This document shows positions 1 to 5,005 of a stretch of DNA of 5,005 nucleotides, one piece after another (position 1 is the first letter of the stretch; each line of letters begins with the position of its first letter). The translations under genes and the position numbers were made by a program. The stretch is from Sphingobium sp. (GTDB taxonomy: Bacteria; Pseudomonadota; Alphaproteobacteria; Sphingomonadales; Sphingomonadaceae): positions 1 to 5,005 of the forward strand of contig JAGIAA010000076.1 of assembly GCA_017745115.1 (NCBI GenBank), in the 5' to 3' direction. Under the pieces are notes generated by a model that did no database searches, was not told where the DNA came from, and was given only the letters and a program-made list of their open reading frames with translations.

Positions 1-219
1 ATGCAGGCGGGGGCCTTGTCGCTCCACCCCCGCGCGATCGGCCAGGCATCGGCATTGCTCGGCTTCGGCCAGCTTGCGATCGCTGGCGTCCTTGCAGCCG
101 GCTTCGCGCGGCTGACCACCGGCTCATCCCTGTCGCTGGCGCTCGGCATGTCATTTTGCGCAGTCATGGCGCTGCTGATCATCTGGACGAGCATCGGACG
201 CGTGCGCGTTCAACCCTGA
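1..219 (+). CDS. MFS transporter, C-terminal end (Bcr/CflA-like), partial
   Basis: This is the 3' end of a gene that enters from the left edge; the ATG at base 1 is probably an internal methionine, because 72 residues is far too short for a transporter of this kind (usually about 400). Two hydrophobic stretches are visible, about residues 17-38 and 43-64, separated by a short polar turn, and the protein ends in a short basic tail (GRVRVQP). The segment around residues 14-22 (GQASALLGF), just before the first helix, resembles the motif that precedes helix 11 in Bcr/CflA-type drug and metabolite exporters of the major facilitator superfamily. I therefore read the helices as TM11 and TM12 of an inner-membrane proton-coupled transporter. 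Substrate cannot be inferred. The lactonase gene starts 85 bases downstream on the same strand, so a shared transcript is possible. Family assignment is moderately sure; the subfamily is less so. Confidence 0.7.
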   Translation: MQAGALSLHPRAIGQASALLGFGQLAIAGVLAAGFARLTTGSSLSLALGMSFCAVMALLIIWTSIGRVRVQP

Positions 220-295
220 CATCCGCGCCTATATTCTGGCGCCGTAAGCGGCCTGACAATGACGCAGACGCCCGTTAAGCAGGTGCAAACACAGC

Positions 296-304
296 GAGGA
301 GGGG
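296..304 (+). promoter_or_regulatory. Strong Shine-Dalgarno sequence for the SMP-30 family gene
   Basis: The purine run GAGGAGGGG lies directly before the tandem ATG codons at 305 and 308. Measured from the GAGGA core, spacing is 4 bases to the first ATG and 7 to the second, so the second ATG is at least as well placed. The third ATG, at 317, is too far for this site. The choice between 305 and 308 changes the protein by one residue only. Confidence 0.7.
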
Positions 305-1228
305 ATGATGATCGAGATGGAGCTGGTAACCGACAAGCTGCTCTTTCCGGAGGGGCCGATCGCGCTCGCGGACGGGTCGGTGCTGGTCGTCGAGATCGCG
401 CGGCAGACGCTTACCCGGGTGCGGCCGGACGGCAGCATCGAGATCGTGGCGCAGCTCGGTGGCGGCCCGAACGGCGCGGCGCTAGGCCCTGACGGCAAGA
501 TCTATGTGGTCAACAATGGCGGCGCCTTCACATTTCCAGAGCGCTGGCAGGAAGAGGGCAAGCTCGGTATCCCCGCCGACTATCGGAGTGGTTATGTCCA
601 GCGCGTTGACCTCGCGACCGGCGCCGTGGAGACGCTCTACGACAATTGCGATGGCCTGCCCCTCAACGCGCCGAACGACATCGTCTTCGACGCGCATGGC
701 GGCTTCTGGTTTACCTGCTTCGGCTGGACCGACGGGGAGAGCCGGCGGCTGGGCGGTATCTATTACGCCAAGGCCGATGGATCGCAGATCACCCGCTGGC
801 GCCATGAGCAGATTTCGCCCAACGGCATCGGCCTCTCGCCGGACGGTAATACGCTCTATTGGGTGGATTCGATCCTGCAGCGCTGCTGGTCGGTCAGGCT
901 GGCCGCGCCGGGCGTGCCGGAGCCGGGCACGGGCCACGAAGCGGGCCATGTCATCGTCAACCTGCCGGGCATGCAATGGTTCGACAGCCTCGCGCTCGAC
1001 GTGCATGGCAAGATCTGCGCGGCGACTTTGTTCAACGGCGGCATCACCGTCATCGACCCGGCGGATGGATCGGTCGTGCATGTACCCGTGCCCGATCCTA
1101 TCACAACCAACATCTGCTTCGGCGGCGCCGACATGCGGACGGCCTTCATCACCGGATCGGCAACGGGCAAGCTGTTCCGTTGCCGCTGGCCGGTGCCGGG
1201 GCTCAAGCTCGAATATCAGGAAATCTGA
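305..1228 (+). CDS. SMP-30/gluconolactonase/LRE family protein (sugar lactone hydrolase-like)
   Basis: The 307-residue product has the length and motif order of the six-bladed beta-propeller SMP-30/gluconolactonase family, metal-dependent enzymes that open sugar lactones to aldonic acids. Visible landmarks are FPEGP with E16 near the N-terminus, LNAPNDIVFD (N124), SPNGIGLSPDG (N173), FDSLALDVHGK (D227) and TTNICFGG near residues 268-274. By analogy with human SMP-30 (Glu18, Asn154, Asp204), E16, N173 and D227 are the expected metal ligands and N124 a substrate-side residue, so the active site looks intact. Recurrent PDG/DG turns fit the propeller blades. There is no signal peptide, so it is probably cytoplasmic. 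It follows a transporter fragment on the same strand and converges tightly on a chemoreceptor gene. The actual lactone is not readable from sequence; some family members act as other esterases or have no known substrate. Family is confident, substrate unknown. Confidence 0.9.
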   Translation: MMIEMELVTDKLLFPEGPIALADGSVLVVEIARQTLTRVRPDGSIEIVAQLGGGPNGAALGPDGKIYVVNNGGAFTFPERWQEEGKLGIPADYRSGYVQRVDLATGAVETLYDNCDGLPLNAPNDIVFDAHGGFWFTCFGWTDGESRRLGGIYYAKADGSQITRWRHEQISPNGIGLSPDGNTLYWVDSILQRCWSVRLAAPGVPEPGTGHEAGHVIVNLPGMQWFDSLALDVHGKICAATLFNGGITVIDPADGSVVHVPVPDPITTNICFGGADMRTAFITGSATGKLFRCRWPVPGLKLEYQEI

Positions 1229-1231
1229 GGA

Positions 1232-2665
1232 TCACTCGGTCGCGTCGGCAGCTATCTGCGCCTTGGCGGACTGATCTTCATAGGCGAGTTGTAGCACGCC
1301 CCAATGCTTGTCGCGCACGGCGATCGAGGCAATGACCTGCTTCAGCAGCATGACGCCGCCGGTCGCGATCGGGCGGCGATAAGCCTTGAGGCAGAAGGGC
1401 TGTGTCAACCCGACTTGCTCCCGCGTGTCCGGGAAGTCGAAGATCTGGCCGGCGCGCGCATATTCGAGATTCCACTCGATCTCGCCGGGACGCTGCGCGA
1501 GCGACCGCTCTGGCATGGCGACGGCGCCGAAGCTGTTGCGGTCCGTGCAGGTCATGCCGAAGAATCCGGGCAGCTTCCGCGCGGCCTCCTGGTGCGGGCG
1601 CGCAGCTTCCGTGACGAAGGCCTGGGCGGGGTGGGCGTGCAGCGGCGGGTTGCTGCCGGGAATGAGGTCGTAGGTGTTCCGGAGCATCGCCTCGAAGCTG
1701 ATCTGGTTGCGGCGGATGGCGCGGTCGAGACAAGCCTCGATGTCGCGTGCAGCATCGAGCGCGAACTGGATATAGGGCGAGTCCGGAATGTCGACGCCAC
1801 TCTCCGCAAGATATTGCAGCAGCATGTTGGTGTCGTCACTGACATGGGTCACGCGTTGCGATAGGCGCTGCAGGCCGTTGGCATTGTCGCCGGAGGTCGT
1901 GGCCAGGTCGCCGAGGCCGGCATGGATCGCGTCGGCCGCGCCGAGAATCTCGCCGATATTGGCGGTGACCGCCTCGCTATTGTCGGAAAGGCCGAGAATA
2001 AGGTCGCGCAGCCGCTCGACCAGCGCACCGATCTCGCCCGAGGCACGATGCGCGTCATTGGCTTTCTCGACGCCCGAACCGATGCGCTGAAGCATTGCGT
2101 CGGCCTCGCCGGTCAGCTGCTGAAGCGAGTCTTGGATCTGCTGCGTGGCGTGGGCCGTCTCTTGGGCCAGTTTCTTCACTTCGCTGGCGACGACCGCGAA
2201 GCCGCGTCCGGCATCGCCCGCTCGCGCCGCTTCGATCGTGGCATTGAGCGCGAGCAGGTTGGTCTGGCTGGCGATCGAGCTGATGATGCGGCTGGCGTGG
2301 CTGACGGTCGAGAGGGCGTCGTTGAAGCCGCCAAGGCCCATATGGATGCGGGAGACCTGCTCGATCAGCTCGAGGACATTGCTCGACGAGGAGGTGAGTT
2401 GCTGGCTCGAATCCTCGACGACCGCGCGCGCGGTAGCGGCCTGGGCCACGGCGATATCAATCTTGGATTCGATCACGTCGCCATGCATGGCGAGGCCGAT
2501 GGCGGCCTTGCCCAGCGTCTCGATGGTCTTGGCCTGATCAGTGACGCGCTCGGCGAGTTCGGAAATATCGGCCTGCAGGTCGAGCGTGCGCAGGCCGAGA
2601 TCGCCAACCCGCTCTGCGGTCTTGACGACAGTTTCTTCGATGGATGGAGCCGCGACTTTCCTCAC
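1232..2665 (-). CDS. Soluble methyl-accepting chemotaxis protein with C-terminal sensor-like domain
   Basis: The 477-residue product carries the hallmark receptor hairpin tip at residues 131-170, including QTNLLALNATIEAARAG and GRGFAVVASEVKKLAQET, which contacts the CheA kinase and CheW coupling protein. Long heptad-rich helices flank it (about 10-130 and 170-290). No transmembrane segment or signal peptide is present, so it is a cytoplasmic receptor. Residues about 320-462 form a separate globular region with TYDLIPGSNP, CTDRNSFGAV, the W398-N399 pair, QIFDF, AYRRPIATGG and DKHWGVLQLAY. From memory this resembles a sensor-like module found C-terminal to the signalling domain in other alphaproteobacterial receptors; the ligand is unknown. 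No C-terminal CheR-docking pentapeptide is seen. The start is GTG, forced by an in-frame TAA at 2672-2674 and by the absence of another start codon in the early N-terminal region; no Shine-Dalgarno is visible. No other chemotaxis gene is in view, so it is an orphan here. Confidence 0.92.
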   Translation of the reverse strand: MRKVAAPSIEETVVKTAERVGDLGLRTLDLQADISELAERVTDQAKTIETLGKAAIGLAMHGDVIESKIDIAVAQAATARAVVEDSSQQLTSSSSNVLELIEQVSRIHMGLGGFNDALSTVSHASRIISSIASQTNLLALNATIEAARAGDAGRGFAVVASEVKKLAQETAHATQQIQDSLQQLTGEADAMLQRIGSGVEKANDAHRASGEIGALVERLRDLILGLSDNSEAVTANIGEILGAADAIHAGLGDLATTSGDNANGLQRLSQRVTHVSDDTNMLLQYLAESGVDIPDSPYIQFALDAARDIEACLDRAIRRNQISFEAMLRNTYDLIPGSNPPLHAHPAQAFVTEAARPHQEAARKLPGFFGMTCTDRNSFGAVAMPERSLAQRPGEIEWNLEYARAGQIFDFPDTREQVGLTQPFCLKAYRRPIATGGVMLLKQVIASIAVRDKHWGVLQLAYEDQSAKAQIAADATE

Positions 2666-2670
2666 GCGTA

Positions 2671-2678
2671 ATTAAATA
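2671..2678 (-). promoter_or_regulatory. Possible -10 element just before the chemoreceptor GTG start
   Basis: Read on the minus strand, TATTTAAT ends 5 bases before the GTG start codon in an otherwise GC-rich area. If it acts as a -10 box, transcription would begin at or next to the GTG, giving a leaderless mRNA, which would explain why no Shine-Dalgarno is present. I see no good -35 hexamer at 17-18 bases, so this is speculative. Confidence 0.25.
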
Positions 2679-2891
2679 AGCCCGAGCAGTTAACAGGGCG
2701 TTTGCGTTATCTGTACAGAAGCAGACGTTCGTCACAGAATCCCCTGCGATCCTCATCGATGGCCCGTTGCTGCTCCGATCAGAGATGCCCCTTTGAAGCA
2801 CGTCAGGCGGGCGTGGCGGCTCTTGATTGATCACGCGAGAGCGGCGATAGTTGGTCAGCCGGAAATAGAGCGGCAGGTCGGTAGTTCCTGC

Positions 2892-2906
2892 ACCCCCAAC
2901 CGGGGT
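2892..2906. repeat. Short hairpin, 5-bp stem
   Basis: ACCCC (2892-2896) pairs with GGGGT (2902-2906) around a five-base loop. It is followed on the plus strand by TCTTCCC, not a proper U tract, so it is a weak candidate for a terminator or 5' UTR structure ahead of the DUF1772 gene. A stem this short can occur by chance in GC-rich DNA. Confidence 0.25.
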
Positions 2907-2926
2907 TCTTCCCAGCCACGGCGTCG

Positions 2927-2939
2927 CCCGAAACTCGGG
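2927..2939. repeat. Short hairpin, 5-bp stem with 3-base loop
   Basis: CCCGA (2927-2931) pairs with TCGGG (2935-2939) around AAC. It lies about 50 bases before the DUF1772 start, 21 bases beyond the preceding small hairpin. If the promoter is further upstream, both hairpins would lie in the leader RNA. No riboswitch class is recognisable. Confidence 0.25.
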
Positions 2940-2989
2940 GGGCGCAGTCGTGTGGGTTTGCGCCTCCTCGAACCAAGCGAGGAACGGTC

Positions 2990-3421
2990 ATGCTGATTTC
3001 ACTTGTTGCTTTGCTCAGTGCAACGCTTTTCACTGGCGCTGCGCTCTACATCACCCTGGTCGAGCATCCCGCTCGGCTTGGCTTGGACGATGGCCCTCTG
3101 CTTCAACAATGGCAACCGAGCTACAGCCGCGCACTGCCCATCCAGTCCGGCCTGGCTCTCATTGGCGGCGGAGCCGGCTTACTGACCGGATATCTGACGA
3201 AGGATTGGCGCTGGATGGCAGGGAGCGTTGCTCTACTTGCGAACTGGCCGTTCACACTTCTGGCCATCCTGCCCGTCAACAAGCGCCTCATGGCCTTGGA
3301 CCCGCAACACACAAACTCGGAAAGCCGCGAGATGCTCGTCCAATGGGGTAAGCTTCACAATGTGCGAAGCGCGTCAGGAGCCATCGCCATGCTTTTCTTC
3401 GCGGCAGCGTTCGCAAGATAA
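2990..3421 (+). CDS. DUF1772 domain-containing membrane protein (anthrone oxygenase-like family)
   Basis: The 143-residue product is a small integral membrane protein with four hydrophobic segments at about residues 1-22, 50-70, 75-97 and 125-142. It carries the family's polar landmarks: LVEHPAR after the first helix (E25, H26, R29), a W/R-rich segment with W41 and RALPIQSG, NWPFTLLAILPVNKRLM (N85, N97) and WGKLHNVRSASG (W119, H123, R126). These match the DUF1772 family, which also contains fungal anthrone oxygenases; the role of the bacterial members is mostly unknown, so no reaction is assigned. Length is normal for the family. The start at 2990 is supported by GAGGA at 2979-2983, six bases before the ATG. 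It is transcribed alone, divergent from the chemoreceptor and convergent with fumarase, so context says little about its job. Confidence 0.85.
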   Translation: MLISLVALLSATLFTGAALYITLVEHPARLGLDDGPLLQQWQPSYSRALPIQSGLALIGGGAGLLTGYLTKDWRWMAGSVALLANWPFTLLAILPVNKRLMALDPQHTNSESREMLVQWGKLHNVRSASGAIAMLFFAAAFAR

Positions 3422-3503
3422 CATCCGGTCGCCCGCCCATTCATCGCATGAACGGAACAGAAGTGAAGCGTCGCTTTTGTGGGAGAGCGCTGTTTTGGAT
3501 TAA

Positions 3504-3529
3504 TCCTCCCCGTCGTGAGACGGGGAGGA
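3504..3529. repeat. Perfect 11-bp inverted repeat with GTGA loop (dispersed palindrome or terminator)
   Basis: TCCTCCCCGTC (3504-3514) pairs without mismatch with GACGGGGAGGA (3519-3529) around the loop GTGA. It sits between the convergent ends of the DUF1772 and fumarase genes, 82 bases beyond the first stop and 33 beyond the second. Neither side has a U tract, so it is not a textbook intrinsic terminator, although so stable a hairpin could still stop or protect transcripts from both sides. From memory, CCTCCCC/GGGGAGG palindromes of this look occur repeatedly between genes in sphingomonad and other alphaproteobacterial genomes, so a dispersed repeat is an alternative. The hairpin itself is certain from sequence; its role is inferred. 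Confidence 0.7.
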
Positions 3530-3533
3530 ACCG

Positions 3534-3554
3534 CTCGCGGAGCAGCGACGCGAG
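3534..3554. repeat. Second inverted repeat, 6-bp stem, adjoining the first
   Basis: CTCGCG (3534-3539) pairs with CGCGAG (3549-3554) around a nine-base loop. An alternative fold pairs GCTC (3533-3536) with GAGC (3540-3543). It begins five bases from the larger palindrome and ends eight bases short of the fumarase stop codon. It may be the second arm of one composite element or part of a 3'-end structure on the fumarase mRNA. Confidence 0.4.
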
Positions 3555-3562
3555 GAAAGCAA

Positions 3563-5005
3563 TCACACGCCCGCCAGCATCCCTTCTTCGGCAATCCTCT
3601 TCCGCCACACCAGTGGTGCCAACTGGTGGACATTCTGTCCGTCGCTGTCGACCGCAACCGTCACGGGGAAGTCCTGCACCTCGAACTCATAGATGGCTTC
3701 CATCCCGAGATCTTCGAAGCCGACGACTTTCGATCCCTTGATCGCGCGGGCGACAAGATAGGCGGCGCCGCCCACCGCCATGAGATAGGCGCTCTTGTGG
3801 TCCTTGATCGCTTCCGTCGCGGCGGGGCCGCGCTCGGCTTTGCCGACGCAGGCGAGCAGGCCCTGGTCGAGCATCATGCGCATGAACTTGTCCATGCGGG
3901 TCGCGGTCGTGGGGCCGGCGGGACCGACGATTTCCTCGCCGACCGGATCGACGGGACCGACATAATAGATGACGCGGCCCTTGAACGAGACGGGCAGCTC
4001 CTCGCCCTTGGCCAGCATGTCCTGGATGCGCTTGTGCGCGGCGTCGCGTCCGGTGAGCATCTTGCCGTTGAGTAGCAGGCGATCGCCCTGTTTCCAGCCG
4101 CGCACGGCTTCGGGGGTCAGCGTGTCGAGATCGACGCGGATGGCGGCAGCATCGGGCGTCCAGTCGACCTTGGGCCATTCGTCGAGCTTGGGCGCTTCGA
4201 GATAGGCGGGGCCGGAGCCGTCGAGGCTGAAATGCGCATGGCGCGTCGCCGCGCAATTGGGGATCATCGCGACCGGCTTGCCGGCGGCATGGCAGGGCGC
4301 ATCCATGATCTTGACGTCGAGAATGGTCGAGAGGCCGCCCAGGCCCTGCGCGCCGATGCCGAGCGCGTTGACCTTGTCGAAAATCTCGATGCGCAGCGCC
4401 TCGATGTCATTCTGCGGACCGCGCTCCTTGAGCACGCTCATGTCGATCGGATCCATCAGCGCCTTCTTGGCGAGCAGCACGCAATGCTCCGCCGTGCCGC
4501 CGATGCCAATGCCGAGCATGCCCGGCGGGCACCAGCCCGCGCCCATCTGCGGCAGCATCTCGACCACCCAGTCGACGATGCTGTCGCTCGGGTTCATCAT
4601 TTTGAACTTGCTCTTGTTTTCCGAGCCGCCGCCTTTGGCCGCGACGTCAACATGGACGTGATGGCCCGGCACCATCTCGACATGGAGCACGCAGGGCGTG
4701 TTGTCCTTGGTGTTCCGCCGCGTGAAGGCGGGATCGGCCAGCACCGAGGCGCGCAGCTTGTTCTCGGGATTGAGATACCCGCGGCGCACGCCCTCGTCGA
4801 CGACGTCCTGCAGCGACTTCGACGTGTCGTCGAGCCGGCAGTCCATGCCCCATTTGACGAAAACGTTGACGATGCCGGTGTCCTGGCAGATCGGCCGGTG
4901 CCCTTCCGCGCACATGCGGCTGTTGGTCAGGATCTGCGCGATCGCATCCTTGGCGGCCGGGCCCTGCTCCGCCTCATAGGCCGCACCCAGCGCGCGGATA
5001 TAATC
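3563..5005 (-). CDS. Class I fumarate hydratase ([4Fe-4S] fumarase), N-terminus missing
   Basis: The frame is open to the right edge; 480 residues are visible and the first is DYIRALG..., so roughly the first few tens of residues lie outside the window. It catalyses reversible hydration of fumarate to malate in the TCA cycle, in the cytosol. Numbering from the first visible residue, the cluster cysteines are C40 (ICQDTG), C159 (GWCPPG) and C251 (PNCAATRH). The first two are 119 residues apart, the spacing I recall between E. coli FumA C105 and C224. D42, T366 and R370 (GPTTATRMD) correspond to active-site residues described in the Leishmania class I enzyme. Domain order is the Fumerase domain up to about residue 275, then Fumerase_C (from about 285 to 475), with KAERGPAATEAIKDH near its active site. 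No frameshift or lost ligand is seen. The ATG at 4915 is internal. E. coli has paralogues fumA and fumB, so I give no symbol. The promoter is off-window. Confidence 0.95.
   Translation of the reverse strand, partial: DYIRALGAAYEAEQGPAAKDAIAQILTNSRMCAEGHRPICQDTGIVNVFVKWGMDCRLDDTSKSLQDVVDEGVRRGYLNPENKLRASVLADPAFTRRNTKDNTPCVLHVEMVPGHHVHVDVAAKGGGSENKSKFKMMNPSDSIVDWVVEMLPQMGAGWCPPGMLGIGIGGTAEHCVLLAKKALMDPIDMSVLKERGPQNDIEALRIEIFDKVNALGIGAQGLGGLSTILDVKIMDAPCHAAGKPVAMIPNCAATRHAHFSLDGSGPAYLEAPKLDEWPKVDWTPDAAAIRVDLDTLTPEAVRGWKQGDRLLLNGKMLTGRDAAHKRIQDMLAKGEELPVSFKGRVIYYVGPVDPVGEEIVGPAGPTTATRMDKFMRMMLDQGLLACVGKAERGPAATEAIKDHKSAYLMAVGGAAYLVARAIKGSKVVGFEDLGMEAIYEFEVQDFPVTVAVDSDGQNVHQLAPLVWRKRIAEEGMLAGV

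Larger units (their letters stand above)
2666..2989. other. Divergent intergenic region between the chemoreceptor and DUF1772 genes
   Basis: This stretch of about 320 bases separates two divergently transcribed genes and must hold both promoters. What I can see is an AT-rich patch near 2669-2695 with the palindrome GTTAAC at 2689-2694, next to the chemoreceptor start, and two short GC-rich hairpins at 2892-2906 and 2927-2939 upstream of the DUF1772 gene. Open frames exist on both strands, but none has a convincing start, ribosome binding site or recognisable protein motif. No tRNA or insertion-sequence end is visible. Confidence 0.6.

Noticed and set aside
209..235. TTCAAC ... TATATT as a promoter for the lactonase gene
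   Set aside because: The spacer is 15 bases and the -35 match is poor; the -35 would sit inside the transporter gene. Not strong enough to list.
482..1274. Open frames on both strands within and slightly beyond the lactonase gene
   Set aside because: They overlap a gene with intact family motifs and translate to low-complexity Arg/Ser/Pro-rich sequence.
1304..1864. Plus-strand open frame (186 codons) opposite the chemoreceptor C-terminal domain
   Set aside because: Antisense to a supported gene; composition rich in Arg, Gly and Ala with no motif.
1922..2671. Long plus-strand open frame (249 codons) opposite the chemoreceptor gene
   Set aside because: It lies fully antisense to a gene with unmistakable receptor motifs, has no recognised domain, and is the kind of frame that codon bias produces on the opposite strand.
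2672..2693. Two TTAA half-sites as a CtrA binding site upstream of the chemoreceptor
   Set aside because: The half-sites (2672-2675 and 2690-2693) are separated by 14 bases, whereas the known CtrA site has a 7-base spacer.
2793..2996. Plus-strand small open frame (67 codons) before the DUF1772 gene
   Set aside because: No Shine-Dalgarno, no recognised motif, basic low-information C-terminal half, and it overlaps the well-supported DUF1772 start.
3466..3480. AAGC/GCTT hairpin followed by TT and G/T bases as a terminator of the DUF1772 gene
   Set aside because: The stem is only 4 bp with a 3-base loop and the T run is too short; likely chance.
3479..4075. Plus-strand open frame (198 codons) opposite the fumarase gene
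   Set aside because: Antisense to a strongly supported enzyme gene; no domain or ribosome site.

Overview
The window is GC-rich, densely packed bacterial chromosome. Codon use with G/C-rich third positions, a class I fumarase, a soluble chemoreceptor of a type I associate with alphaproteobacteria, and a GC-rich intergenic palindrome together suggest an alphaproteobacterium, perhaps a sphingomonad. This is an inference from protein style, not a database match.

Layout from left to right. (1) Bases 1-219, plus strand: the last two membrane helices of an MFS transporter, probably Bcr/CflA-like, cut by the left edge. (2) Bases 305-1228, plus strand: an SMP-30/gluconolactonase-family sugar-lactone hydrolase with a strong Shine-Dalgarno sequence, 85 bases behind the transporter and possibly co-transcribed with it. 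(3) Bases 1232-2665, minus strand: a soluble methyl-accepting chemotaxis protein with an N-terminal signalling coiled coil and a C-terminal sensor-like domain. It converges on the lactonase with only 3 bases between stop codons. (4) Bases 2666-2989: a divergent intergenic region of about 320 bases with small hairpins and no convincing gene. (5) Bases 2990-3421, plus strand: a small four-helix DUF1772 membrane protein. (6) Bases 3422-3562: a convergent intergenic region carrying a near-perfect GC-rich hairpin and a second smaller one. (7) Bases 3563-5005, minus strand: most of a class I [4Fe-4S] fumarate hydratase of the TCA cycle, whose N-terminus lies beyond the right edge.

The genes do not form one obvious pathway. 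The transporter and lactonase may form a small uptake/catabolism or efflux/detoxification unit. Fumarase is housekeeping central metabolism. The chemoreceptor is an orphan, with no che genes in view. I found no CRISPR array, tRNA, rRNA, insertion sequence or phage gene, and no clear new system. The items most worth a second look are the inverted chemoreceptor architecture with its possible leaderless GTG start, and the two-hairpin intergenic element upstream of base 3562.
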